Part shown: positions 25,594 to 34,210 of the stretch, in pieces
How the letters are laid out: every line of letters begins with the position of its first letter
Position numbering within the stretch: position 1 is the first letter of the stretch
Source of the DNA: Klebsiella pneumoniae
Lineage (GTDB): Bacteria; Myxococcota_A; UBA796; SXON01
Assembly: GCA_945861635.1 (NCBI GenBank)
Contig: CAMAWH010000022.1
Span: forward strand, 1-64,000
Direction of reading: 5' to 3'
DNA length: 64,000 nucleotides
Program-made: the position numbers and the translations under genes
Notes under the pieces: model-generated
Databases searched by the model: none
Told to the model about the DNA's origin: nothing
Seen by the model: the letters and a program-made list of their open reading frames with translations, nothing else

Positions 25594-28500
25594 TCAGTCC
25601 TCGTCGACGACTTCGGCGTCCGCCTTCGTTTCGACGCGCGCGCGTTCCCGGGCTTTGGCGGAGATATCCCCCCAGCCGCGTTCGTCCGCCGCCGTGGCGA
25701 GGCGCTCCAGCGCGACCCAGAGATCCGGCAGGTGGGTGACGTTCACGCCGCGTTCCCGCGCGACGGCCCACCAAGCGCGGCAGGTTCGTTCGTCGCCCTC
25801 CTCCGCCGCGATGAGGGCGCGGAGCACGCCCACGTGCAGCCACAGGCCGTGTCGCGGGCTTCCCTGCAGGGAATTCTGCGCCGCCTCCAACTCGGTCCGC
25901 ATCCGTAACCGGTCGCCGCGCGCAACCGCGATCAACGCCATGCGCCCGCACGCCGCGGCATGGGAGAGCGTCATTCCCCGCTCGCCCGCGAAGCGTGCCG
26001 CCCAGCGATTCGCTTCGTCGGCTGCGTCGAGATCGCCGCGGAAGCGATGGACTTCCGCGAGCATCGCCCGACTCCGGAGGTGCAAGGAGTCCGCGCCGAG
26101 CGTGGCGGCGATGGCTCCCGCGGACGTCAACTCGCGCTCGGCAAGTTCGATCTCCCGACGTTCAATATGCAGCATTCCGATTGTACAGGTCGCTTCCGCA
26201 ATCCGCCGCGTGTCCCCACTTGCGCGGGCCACGCGTTGCAGCCGCTGAACCTGCCGATCGATGTGTTCGAGGCGCCCGGCGCGCACGAGCGACTCCACCA
26301 GCCCGTTCAATCCCTCGGCCTCCAGCACGAGATCGCCGCGATTCATGCGAAGCACCTCACCCCAGTGCGTGATCGCGCGGTCCTGCTTTCCTTCTGCGCG
26401 GGCGAGCTTCGCGCGTTGGAGCGCCACTTCGATGAGCCCGCTACGGTCACGCAGCGACTCAAAGACCTGATGTGCGGCGTCGAATTCCCTGTGGGCCGTT
26501 TCGAGGTCCCCGACCTTTCGGGCCGCTCGGCCGCGCAACACGCGCAGGCGGGCGCGGGCCAGCCGGTCGCCCTCAATTTCGCGCAGCGCGTGTTCGATCA
26601 AGGACACCGCGCGGTCGGGTTGTCCAGCTTCCATCAGCGCCATCGCGTGGAGGCGGCGCGCTTCGAGTCGGGCGGACGGCTGCCCGACAAGGTCTGCGGC
26701 TTCAATCGCCATTGCGGCGGCCGGGATGGCGTCACGAGAGCGCCCGCCATGGTTCATTCGGAGCACGGCAGACAGCAGGAATGGCGCGGCCGTCCCCGGG
26801 TCACCCGAGCGGAGGCGATGCATGCCGAGCGGGAGATCAACGTCGAGGCCGGTGCGCGTTCCGAGGTCCTGCCAAGCATCGGCCAGTTTCCGATGCAGAT
26901 CCTTCACGTGGGGGAGGCGGGAGGCCACGTCCAACGCGACCTGACGCAGCCGCGAGTGTTCGAAAACGAGACACCCGCGTTCCTCTGCGACGAGGCCAGT
27001 CGCCAGAAGCGCATCGAGTCCGGCATCGGCGACGGCGCGAATGAGCGAGACCGGCGGCTCCTGACCGGCCAGCGCCGCAACCGCTAGCGCGTCCGTTGCT
27101 GCGCTGGGGTCCGCGCTATTCTCCACGGCGGCCGTGACGCGGCGGCGCAGAAGCGTCTCCGGGTCCGACGGGAGCGCTTCCGCGAGCGTGACGCCTTCTG
27201 GAAGCGCGTAGAACCCGCCCGGATTCAGTACAAGAAAGCGTCGCGATGCCCATTCCCGCAGGAGCAGCCCCGCCGCGAGCGGATTGCCCTCACACTCCAG
27301 CGAAACGACCCGAGCCAGCTCCGGTTCCAGTTGAAGGGACTCCTGAACCACCTTCCGCGTTTCCGTCAGGTTGAGCCGCCGCACGCCGATTCGCCGCGCC
27401 CCGCGTTCCTGCAGGCCCTCGACTTTCCGGCGTAAGACAGGGTCGTTTGCCAACGCTTCCGCGGAGACGGTGCAGAGGGCCAGAACCGGACGTTCGCCCA
27501 CCGTTCGGTCCAGAAGGGCCTCGGCCACCGCAAGGCCGTCACCGTCGGCCTGCGCGTGGTGCGCATCTTCGAGGACGAGGCAGGAGCCTCCCCTCCACGC
27601 CCGGGCATCCAAATGGCGGTACAGGTAGGCGAGGCCAACCGCGTCGTTGACCGGGGGCTCGCCTTCGCGCAGGTAGCCACACCAGCGTGCGAGCACCGAG
27701 GCCTCCTCATGAACTTCTGAAGGAAGTACCTGCCGATCACGCGAGATCCAGCGCGCGAGGCGCGTCTCCATGCCGTCGCGAGTGTCGTTCCACGGGACGA
27801 GCAGGTCGCGCACGGCACCACGATATCCGTCGTCCACACCCGGGGGGGAATGGTAGCGGAGGCGCACCACTTCCATCCAGCCGCCCTCTTCCAACTCCAG
27901 CGCCACCGAGGACACGAGCCGCGACTTTCCGGAGCCGCTATCGCCGACGATCAAAACAACACGTGGCTCATTGAGCGCAATGACCTCTCGTGCGGCGTCC
28001 CAGAGCACCTTCCGCTCGCGCTCCCGGCCAACCAGCGGCACCTCCCGCAGGGCAAACAGCGTCAGCGATGCGCGCGCGGGCGCGTCACCTCCGCGACTGG
28101 CAGGCGGTTGGGCCGGGATCGCGTCGGGGGCAACGCGATTCCAACGGGGCGTGCCTTCCGCGGCCGGGCCCGTCGGCCGGGGCACGTTCAGCGGATACTC
28201 GCCTGTGATCAGCTCAGGAGCCGTACTCTGGGAGGTCGCGGCGCCGCTCTGAATCGTGCGCACGCGGCCTCGGAACGACACCCCGCGCACGGCGTCCCGA
28301 AGCGCGCGACGCACGTCGGCCGCGCGGTCAAACCGTTGCCGCGGCTCGGGGTCGAGCAGCGCAGCAACCAGGTCCGCCAGCGCAACCGGCACGGCTGTTT
28401 CCCCTGACGTCGGCAGCGGCGGCGGTGGACGTACCCGCTGTTCGAGCAGGTCTTGACGTCCTTCTCCAGCATGCGGGCGTTCTCCGGCCAATGTCTCGAA

Positions 28501-29106
28501 GAGCATCAGCCCAACCGCATACAGGTCCGTCCACGGCCCGACGTCTTGCGTGCGCCCCTGAAGCTGCTCGGGGGCCATGTACCCAGGCGTTCCCGAAATG
28601 ACCTTGCGGTCACGATTCAACTCTGCAAGCGCGTCCGCGACGCCTAGATCGGCGACCCACGCGTGGACGAGACCGTCCGTTCCCGGGTAGAGCAGTACGT
28701 TTCCGGGCTTCAGATCTTGATGAAGCAGGAGCCGCGAGTGGATCGCGCCCAGGGCGTCCAGCACCTCATCGAGGAGGCGCAAGACGTCGGCGATGGGCGG
28801 GCGCAGCTTGAGCAGGTCCGCGAGCGCCCCGCCCACGGCGTAGCCGAGCGCAACGAAGGGCTCCCCACTCTGCAGCACGCCGGCGTCGTACACCGGCACG
28901 ACGTTCGGATGCACGATACGCGCCGATAGTGCAACCTCACGCGCAAATCGGGCGCGAAAACGCCGGTGAATCGCCAAGTTCGTCTTGACAACCTTGACGG
29001 CCACTTCCGCATCGAGGAGGCGATCCTCGGCATGGTAGACCACGCCCGTTGCGCCTTCGCCAAGGATGCGCGTGGGGCGGTAACGATCGGGAAGGCGGGG
29101 GAGCAA
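25594..29106 (-). CDS. Ser/Thr protein kinase with STAND-type ATPase and TPR repeats
   Basis: This 1170-residue multidomain signalling protein starts with a kinase domain (about residues 8-275): G-loop GEGATGVVY, VAVKVVK, HQDLKPGN in place of HRDLKPxN, DLG in place of DFG, and MAPEQ. The catalytic Asp and metal-binding Asp are kept, so activity is plausible. A P-loop ATPase follows (Walker A GDSGSGKS, about residue 386; LVLEDAHHA as Walker B), then a long TPR-like helical region (about 780-1150). The layout is that of AcyC/MalT-like STAND regulators under kinase control. The TTG start lies nine bases after the stop of the Lys/Ala-rich gene, in the same frame. Confidence 0.85.
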   Translation of the reverse strand: MLPRLPDRYRPTRILGEGATGVVYHAEDRLLDAEVAVKVVKTNLAIHRRFRARFAREVALSARIVHPNVVPVYDAGVLQSGEPFVALGYAVGGALADLLKLRPPIADVLRLLDEVLDALGAIHSRLLLHQDLKPGNVLLYPGTDGLVHAWVADLGVADALAELNRDRKVISGTPGYMAPEQLQGRTQDVGPWTDLYAVGLMLFETLAGERPHAGEGRQDLLEQRVRPPPPLPTSGETAVPVALADLVAALLDPEPRQRFDRAADVRRALRDAVRGVSFRGRVRTIQSGAATSQSTAPELITGEYPLNVPRPTGPAAEGTPRWNRVAPDAIPAQPPASRGGDAPARASLTLFALREVPLVGRERERKVLWDAAREVIALNEPRVVLIVGDSGSGKSRLVSSVALELEEGGWMEVVRLRYHSPPGVDDGYRGAVRDLLVPWNDTRDGMETRLARWISRDRQVLPSEVHEEASVLARWCGYLREGEPPVNDAVGLAYLYRHLDARAWRGGSCLVLEDAHHAQADGDGLAVAEALLDRTVGERPVLALCTVSAEALANDPVLRRKVEGLQERGARRIGVRRLNLTETRKVVQESLQLEPELARVVSLECEGNPLAAGLLLREWASRRFLVLNPGGFYALPEGVTLAEALPSDPETLLRRRVTAAVENSADPSAATDALAVAALAGQEPPVSLIRAVADAGLDALLATGLVAEERGCLVFEHSRLRQVALDVASRLPHVKDLHRKLADAWQDLGTRTGLDVDLPLGMHRLRSGDPGTAAPFLLSAVLRMNHGGRSRDAIPAAAMAIEAADLVGQPSARLEARRLHAMALMEAGQPDRAVSLIEHALREIEGDRLARARLRVLRGRAARKVGDLETAHREFDAAHQVFESLRDRSGLIEVALQRAKLARAEGKQDRAITHWGEVLRMNRGDLVLEAEGLNGLVESLVRAGRLEHIDRQVQRLQRVARASGDTRRIAEATCTIGMLHIERREIELAERELTSAGAIAATLGADSLHLRSRAMLAEVHRFRGDLDAADEANRWAARFAGERGMTLSHAAACGRMALIAVARGDRLRMRTELEAAQNSLQGSPRHGLWLHVGVLRALIAAEEGDERTCRAWWAVARERGVNVTHLPDLWVALERLATAADERGWGDISAKARERARVETKADAEVVDED

Positions 29107-29115
29107 CGCCCTCGT

Positions 29116-30681
29116 CTAACGCCGCGTAGGCGCAGAAAAGCCAGAAAGACTCGGTTGGTCTAGCTTCGCGGGGTCCAACCCGTGACCTCCGTGCGGCACC
29201 GCGAGGACGCCGGTGACGGCCACCTTTTCTCCTGCGAGCTTCACGATTTCGCCGATTCCCCGGATTTGTTTGCCGAGTTTCACCTCAACATCCCCCACCA
29301 TGATCGAGACGTGGCCGAGCATCTGTCCGCCCGCCTCGTTGGGGCGCGGCAGGTAGGTGCCCACGAGCGTGATGCGCTCCCCGTCGTACTGCGGGATCTC
29401 GCTGGCCCGGGCGACCTCCTTGAGGGTGGCGTCCTTCTTCTCGACATCTTCGTGCTTCTCCTCCGCTTCCTTTTTGCGGGCCAATTCGGCCTTCACCGCG
29501 GCTTCCTCCTTGACGTGTGCGGCGGCCGCCGCAGCGTGCGAGCTGACTTTCTCGGGGTCCTTGGCCCGCTCGACCTTGGCCTCTGCGTCGACCTTCTTCT
29601 CCACGACCTTTGCGTGCTTTTCCTCCACCGCGCCGGTTTCCTTGGCCTTGACTTCGGCCTTCACGCCGTGTTGAACGGCTTGGGCGTCGGCCTTGGCCTT
29701 TTTGGCGTCCGGAGCCTTCACGTCGTCGTGTTTACCAACCTGCTTGTCACCTTTTTTGGGCTTCGCCTTGCCTTCCTCGGGGGCAACGGCCACGCCCGCA
29801 GGCGCCTTGGCCTGTGCGCCTTTCTCTGCCGGAGCCGCGACGTGTTTCACGGCAACGTCACGTTCCGCCTTCTTCGCCACGCCCGCCTTCTTCTCGGCGT
29901 TTGACGCGTCTACCTGCTTCGTTTCCGCCTTCACTTTCTTGTCCGCCACCTGTTTGGCGCGAGCGGGATCGATTTTCGCCTCTTTCTTCCCGGAGTGTTG
30001 AGCTGTGTCGGCGACGACTGCGGCGTGGTCGGCCTGCGCCTTTTTGGCATCTGCCTTTTTCTCGGCGGCGTTGGCCAGCGTGGGTGCCGCGGCGGCCACC
30101 ACCTTCTTCAGCAGCTTTTTCGGACCTTTCGCATCGTGATCGACAGTGGCGGCCGACTTTTTGTGGACGCCCGCTGGCTCCTTATGCGCATCGGACTGCT
30201 TTTTGGACACCTCTTTCTTTTCGTGCGTCGCCGCTTGGGTGTCGGCCTCCGCAAGGTCGTGCTTGAGGGCAGCTTCCTTCTTCAGCGCCGCTTTTTCCTT
30301 GGCGTACGCGTCGACCTTCGGTGCTTCCGCCGCGCCCTTTTCGACGGCCGGCTTGACGCCCTTCTCCGCGGCATCCGCCTTTCCGGCCTTCGCGGGACCG
30401 CCCGCCTTCTTTCCGGCCAGCGCGGAGGCCGAGCCCTTGGCATGCGCCTTCAGCTCGGTCGGGCTCATTTGCGCCGGGTCCTTTTCAGGCGCGGCCTGCG
30501 TCGCCCCTTCCTGCTCGATCATATCTTTCAAACCTGCATTTCCGACGTTGGTCTGCATGTCCACGGTTGCGCCTTGCTGCAGCTTGACGCCCGCCTCGGG
30601 CACGGGCGATTTGGACGCCTGAGGCGCGCCGAGCTTCTTGGCCTTCTGCTTTTGGGCTTCGAGTTGGTCCTTGGCAGCCAT
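29116..30681 (-). CDS. Lys/Ala-rich histone-H1-like protein with C-terminal OB-like domain
   Basis: This 521-residue protein begins MAAKDQLEAQKQKAKKLG with GGAG at a good distance. Residues about 60-420 are extremely rich in Lys, Ala, Glu and Asp, with KKAxAK-type runs reminiscent of bacterial H1-like proteins or long coiled coils. The final 90 residues form a beta-rich domain (ITLVGTYLPRP, HVSIMVGDVEVKLG, AGEKVAVTGVL) that resembles an OB fold. A DNA- or RNA-binding or scaffolding role is an inference. The kinase gene follows immediately and could target its many Thr/Ser sites. Confidence 0.7.
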   Translation of the reverse strand: MAAKDQLEAQKQKAKKLGAPQASKSPVPEAGVKLQQGATVDMQTNVGNAGLKDMIEQEGATQAAPEKDPAQMSPTELKAHAKGSASALAGKKAGGPAKAGKADAAEKGVKPAVEKGAAEAPKVDAYAKEKAALKKEAALKHDLAEADTQAATHEKKEVSKKQSDAHKEPAGVHKKSAATVDHDAKGPKKLLKKVVAAAAPTLANAAEKKADAKKAQADHAAVVADTAQHSGKKEAKIDPARAKQVADKKVKAETKQVDASNAEKKAGVAKKAERDVAVKHVAAPAEKGAQAKAPAGVAVAPEEGKAKPKKGDKQVGKHDDVKAPDAKKAKADAQAVQHGVKAEVKAKETGAVEEKHAKVVEKKVDAEAKVERAKDPEKVSSHAAAAAAHVKEEAAVKAELARKKEAEEKHEDVEKKDATLKEVARASEIPQYDGERITLVGTYLPRPNEAGGQMLGHVSIMVGDVEVKLGKQIRGIGEIVKLAGEKVAVTGVLAVPHGGHGLDPAKLDQPSLSGFSAPTRR

Positions 30682-30735
30682 GTTTGCTCCGGGTTGAATC
30701 GGGGATCGTAGCACGGGGACGCGCCGCGGGATCCC

Positions 30736-32373
30736 CTAGAACGCGTCGAGATACACGCCGTACAAACCATCCTCGTTGAGCGCCTCGATGCTCACGACGC
30801 GTGGTTCGAGCGCGAGTCCACCTACGTTGAGCAGTCCGCCGAGATCGAACGAGAGATTTCCCATGAGCAGCCCTGCCAAACCCTCGACGACGCTGCCGAG
30901 TTGCGCACCGACGTCGGCCTGATTGACGCCGGTGGCGCCGTAGGTCAGCACGATGGCCTGTTTGATGTCGAAGTGTGCGGACACCTCCGTGCCATTCATC
31001 CCGAGATTCACCACGCCGAACAGCTGCGCATCGAGCCAGGGGTGACACTGACCCTCTTGAATGATCTGCATACTAACCTGAATATCAGGTAGGTACGCGC
31101 GCGCCGATGGATCTCCCGTCCCTGCCGCCATGCGCACCACACGCGCGCTCCCGGTACGGAGGCCGATGCAGTAGCCCGTCGTGTTCGTCGGAATTTGTCC
31201 GCCGCCGGGGAGGGCGGCGATTCCTGCCCCGAGCATCTGGCCGTAGGCGCCGTCCAACTGCATGTCGATGTCCACAAACCCTGCGAGCGTCTCATCCATG
31301 ACGACGTTCAGCATGCCTTCGTGGACCGCCGCGCCAAGCTGGTAGAGGGTGCCGTCTTTCGTGGCGGGGGGGAGCGAGGATAACTCCGGCATGTCGTCGG
31401 GGGCACCCTCGTCGTACCCGACCGTCAAGCCAAGAATCACGCCCGTGCGGTCTGCGTGCACGTCGACCAGCTTGGCGGACAGGGTCGTATCGAGCAGAGG
31501 AAGCTCGAACGCGAACGGCCCGGCCACCTCGATGGCGCCAAGCTGATCGAGGAGCACGTCCACGAGGAGTGCACCGCCATCCGCGATCAATCCGGCGATG
31601 GGATCGACGAGCAACTGCATCAGCCAGTCGGGCATGTCGAACCCATCGACCGACAAGCCGATCTCACCCATGTCAGCGGTGGCGGCGGAAAGTTCCAGCG
31701 TCAGCATGTCGTCGGCGAGCGCCGGGGTTGCATCTGCGCCGATGCTCACCTCTCCCAGGGTGATGGTCATCGGGAACTGCGCCCAACCCAGCACATCGAC
31801 GTCCGCGGCGATGGCAACGTCGTGAAGCGTTCCGACGAGCTTCACAGCGTCGTCCGCCGGCGAGAGGTCCACCGTCGTTCCCGTGGACGTGAGCGAGGTC
31901 GGTGTCAGCGAGAAGTACGCCGTGTCGATGGCAGGCAGGGCTGTAAAAAGCTGGTCCTCCCAACCGAGTCCGTCGATCATGTCCCCTACGATCGGCTGCA
32001 ACGCGTCGAGGCCCGCTGGCGTCAACAACCCTGCAATCGCACCGGGGTCGGCAAGGCGGGGATCCTTCCCATCGAACACAGGGACGATCCGCCGGGCTTC
32101 TTCCTCGCCTTTGTTGGCCGTAACGTTGATGAGCTGCGCGCGGTCGGTGAAGTCGACGGTGGTGTGGAACACGCCGTTTTCATCGGCGTGGACGAGCGTG
32201 CCGTCGACGAGAACGCCGGCGTCGGCCGGTGATACCGTTCCCGTCACGCTGATCGGGCCATCACCGAGGAATTCGCCATACGACGGTGAAGTCAGCGTCA
32301 GTTCGACTGGAACCGGCGCTGGGCCGCGAATGTTGTAGTCGGTGCAGGCGGACAGGACGAAGGGGAGCAACAT
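30736..32373 (-). CDS. Large lipoprotein, Ig-like N-terminus
   Basis: This 545-residue lipoprotein has signal peptide MLLPFVLSAC, with the lipobox Cys at residue 10. Residues about 20-95 look like an Ig/carbohydrate-binding-type beta domain (LTSPSYGEFLGDGPISVTGTV). The remainder alternates Leu-rich strands and helices with many acidic residues and few Cys. I chose the ATG at 32373: minus-strand TACACT (32381-32386) ends seven bases before it. The frame stays open far upstream only because the repeat array there has no stops. Function unknown; surface or periplasmic location expected. Confidence 0.72.
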   Translation of the reverse strand: MLLPFVLSACTDYNIRGPAPVPVELTLTSPSYGEFLGDGPISVTGTVSPADAGVLVDGTLVHADENGVFHTTVDFTDRAQLINVTANKGEEEARRIVPVFDGKDPRLADPGAIAGLLTPAGLDALQPIVGDMIDGLGWEDQLFTALPAIDTAYFSLTPTSLTSTGTTVDLSPADDAVKLVGTLHDVAIAADVDVLGWAQFPMTITLGEVSIGADATPALADDMLTLELSAATADMGEIGLSVDGFDMPDWLMQLLVDPIAGLIADGGALLVDVLLDQLGAIEVAGPFAFELPLLDTTLSAKLVDVHADRTGVILGLTVGYDEGAPDDMPELSSLPPATKDGTLYQLGAAVHEGMLNVVMDETLAGFVDIDMQLDGAYGQMLGAGIAALPGGGQIPTNTTGYCIGLRTGSARVVRMAAGTGDPSARAYLPDIQVSMQIIQEGQCHPWLDAQLFGVVNLGMNGTEVSAHFDIKQAIVLTYGATGVNQADVGAQLGSVVEGLAGLLMGNLSFDLGGLLNVGGLALEPRVVSIEALNEDGLYGVYLDAF

Positions 32374-32392
32374 GGGCGGCAGTGTAGCTGGG

Positions 32393-32686
32393 GAACCCAG
32401 GAACCCGGAACCCAGGAACCCGGAACCCAGAACCCAGAAACCAGGAACCCAGAACCCAGAACCCAGGAACCCGGAACCCGGAACCCAGAACCCAGGAACC
32501 CAGAACCCAGAACCCAGGAACCCAGGAACCCGGAACCCAGGAACCCGGAACCCGGAACCCGGAACCCAGAACCCAGGAACCCAGGAACCCAGAACCCAGA
32601 ACCCAGAACCCAGGAACCCAGGAACCCAGAACCCAGGAACCCAGGAACCCGGAGCCTGGAGTCTGGAACCCGGAGCGCGGAGGCCG
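32393..32686. repeat. Tandem array of 7-8 bp units (GAACCCA / GAACCCAG / GAACCCG)
   Basis: Reading the plus strand, 35 units run without interruption from 32393 to 32651: 21 units of 7 bp (GAACCCA or GAACCCG) and 14 of 8 bp (GAACCCAG, one GAAACCAG). Five degenerate units continue to 32686. The three unit types alternate irregularly. The array begins seven bases beyond the -10-like TACACT of the divergent lipoprotein gene and ends 30 bases before the hairpin. It has no spacers, so it is not a CRISPR array, and no stops in any minus frame, which creates long spurious reading frames. Confidence 0.95.
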
Positions 32687-32715
32687 AGGGCGATATTGTC
32701 GGCTTTGTCCAGCAC

Positions 32716-32797
32716 TCTCCATCGGGCCGCGGGTTGGCTGCGGCGGGCCCCTCACAAGTGAGGGCCCGTCCTCGCTCAACCCGCGGCCCGATGGAGA
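32716..32797. repeat. Nested hairpin with 21-bp perfect arms before the four-helix-bundle gene
   Basis: Bases 32716-32736 are perfectly complementary to 32777-32797 (21 bp, G+C rich). Inside, 32744-32755 pairs with 32758-32768 (11 bp, one bulged C, AA at the tip). The distal arm contains an ATG (32791) and the GGAGA ribosome binding site for the ATG at 32803. In RNA the structure would hide that site; in DNA it could extrude as a cruciform. Confidence 0.92.
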
Positions 32798-32802
32798 AAC
32801 TC

Positions 32803-33126
32803 ATGGAACACTACTTCGACCACGAAAATCTACTGGCCTACCAACTCGCGCGTGACGTCGCGCGCTGGGTGTTTCACGACGCGCGGTTTCCGGCCGGAAG
32901 CGCGTCCTTGAAGGACCAAGCCGTCCGCGCGGCGCAGTCCGTTGCGCTCAACATCGCAGAAGGACGGAGTCAAGCGGGCAATGCCCGGTTCAATCACTAT
33001 CGCATCGCAGCGGGTAGCGCGGCGGAGGTCTGCGCGGCCTTGGACCTTGTCAATATTGAGGGATCCGCGGTGCAGCAGCAGAAGTTGCGGCGGGTCAGGT
33101 CGATGCTCCACGGGTTGGGTGCTTAG
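32803..33126 (+). CDS. Four-helix-bundle protein (23S rRNA intervening-sequence family)
   Basis: This 107-residue protein is helical throughout. It begins MEHYFDHENLLAYQLARDV, then has SLKDQAVRAAQSVALNIAEGR (about residues 35-55), the signature of the S23/IVS four-helix-bundle family, and a third helix FNHYRIAAGSAAEVCAALDL. The family occurs inside 23S rRNA intervening sequences, as stand-alone genes, and as the Avd subunit of retroelements, and is usually thought to bind nucleic acid. Here no rRNA or reverse transcriptase is near. The ATG at 32803 has GGAGA six bases upstream, within the hairpin arm; an in-frame ATG at 32791 lies inside the arm. Confidence 0.88.
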   Translation: MEHYFDHENLLAYQLARDVARWVFHDARFPAGSASLKDQAVRAAQSVALNIAEGRSQAGNARFNHYRIAAGSAAEVCAALDLVNIEGSAVQQQKLRRVRSMLHGLGA

Positions 33127-33192
33127 CGGTCGGTGACGACGATCGCGCGTTCGCACGCGATTCGTCGTACACTATCGCATGCGGGGTCGCCC

Positions 33193-33540
33193 ATGAAGCC
33201 AGCGCGAATTGTCACTGTCCTCTCCGGGCTTCTCGCCATCGGGGCGGTGGGCGTTGCGGCCCGCGCCGAGGCGGCGCCGATCGAAAGCCAATGTTCAATC
33301 GACAGCGCGACGCGCGTTGCCATCGCCGTGATGAACACCAGCCCGGACGACACCTTCGACATCTTTTGGGTCAACTACCGATGCGAGGAAATCTACAAAG
33401 GCACCATCGCGCCGGGCGAGAGATGGGACCAACGAACGTTCCTTTCGCACCCGTGGCGCATCCGTGAGGCCGACTCCGGCCGCATGGTCAAACAATTCGT
33501 CACCAACGCGAACACGTCCGTGATCACGTTCGTCAAGTGA
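33193..33540 (+). CDS. Secreted VHL beta-domain-like protein
   Basis: This 115-residue protein has a signal peptide (MKPARIVTVLSG...ARAEA, cleavage near residue 28). The mature part has the strand order and Trp/Pro/Gly spacing of the von Hippel-Lindau beta domain: FDIFWVNYRCEE, YKGTIAPGERWDQRTFLSHPW, IREADSG. In eukaryotes this domain recognises hydroxyproline; bacterial members are known only from sequence as far as I am aware. A -10-like TACACT lies at 33168-33173. A five-codon reading frame (33179-33196) ends in a TGA that overlaps the ATG. Confidence 0.68.
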   Translation: MKPARIVTVLSGLLAIGAVGVAARAEAAPIESQCSIDSATRVAIAVMNTSPDDTFDIFWVNYRCEEIYKGTIAPGERWDQRTFLSHPWRIREADSGRMVKQFVTNANTSVITFVK

Positions 33541-33562
33541 CGGCCTGAAGCACGCCGTTCGC

Positions 33563-34099
33563 TCACTCCCGCAGCGCGGCGTACAAATCGGCGGGCGAAA
33601 TCACCGGTTCGTCCAGCGGCACGTTCGCGCCATATCGTTCGCGCAGCGTCGCGGCGACGAGCGCGTCCGTCAGGTCGAAATCGCCCAAACGATGCGGCGC
33701 ACCGATCTTCACCCCCGCCGCGCGGTCGAACAGTTTGTAGACCAGTTCGGAGCAGTAGAGTCGGTCATCACTCCAGCCGAAAGCAGCATCGTAGTGGCGC
33801 CCAACCCAGCCGTTGCCCAAGCGTGCGAGCTTCACGACCGTAGCCTCGCTCAATCCGGGAAGCCGACGCGATTTCGTCCCTTCGCCGCGTGCCGTCCATT
33901 CCTTCAATTCCGCCCAGCCGACGGGCTCCACCGCCTCCAAAACCATCAGGCGACCGTCGTGAGGAAGCACGACGCCGACGTGGGTGAGCTCGCTGTGCGT
34001 GGCCCGGGCGATGGCCTCACTTTGCCGCGAGTGCGACCGATGAAAGACAATGTCTCCCGCCGCAAGTTCAGCGGCGAACGCGACGGAGGCAAGCAGCAC
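33563..34099 (-). CDS. YiiX/YebB-like NlpC/P60-superfamily cysteine hydrolase
   Basis: This 178-residue protein has a short signal peptide (MLLASVAFAAELAAGD). The circularly permuted papain-like fold is indicated by GDIVFHRSHSRQSEAI near the start, the catalytic-His strand LTHVGVVLP (about residue 40) and the nucleophile motif YCSELVYKLF (Cys about residue 115). Family members are thought to cleave peptides, lipids or acyl groups at the envelope. GTG start; it is the last gene of a minus-strand series after mtnA, separated from it by a strong hairpin. It converges with the VHL-like gene. Confidence 0.8.
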   Translation of the reverse strand: MLLASVAFAAELAAGDIVFHRSHSRQSEAIARATHSELTHVGVVLPHDGRLMVLEAVEPVGWAELKEWTARGEGTKSRRLPGLSEATVVKLARLGNGWVGRHYDAAFGWSDDRLYCSELVYKLFDRAAGVKIGAPHRLGDFDLTDALVAATLRERYGANVPLDEPVISPADLYAALRE

Positions 34100-34210
34100 G
34101 CCGTCAGCATACCCGACGAATCCAACCGACCCGTTCGAATCGCTATCTGTGTCGCTCCCGGTTCCGGCTTCTCCGGCTCGCCCTCATGACCGGCCGTGAG
34201 AAGGCAGCGC

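Noticed and set aside
25586-25594. Terminator between the M16-like and kinase genes
   Set aside because: Only seven bases separate the convergent stops and no hairpin is visible.
32393-32686. CRISPR array
   Set aside because: The units are contiguous 7-8 bp repeats with no spacers, and no cas genes are nearby.
32261-32779. Long minus-strand frames of GFWVPGS-type low-complexity protein across the repeat array
   Set aside because: They are open in all minus frames only because the repeat lacks stop codons, and they run into the lipoprotein gene without a start signal.
32803-33126. Avd subunit of a diversity-generating retroelement
   Set aside because: Same family, but no reverse transcriptase, template repeat or variable target gene is visible within the window.
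32716-33126. 23S rRNA intervening sequence
   Set aside because: No rRNA sequence flanks the gene on either side.
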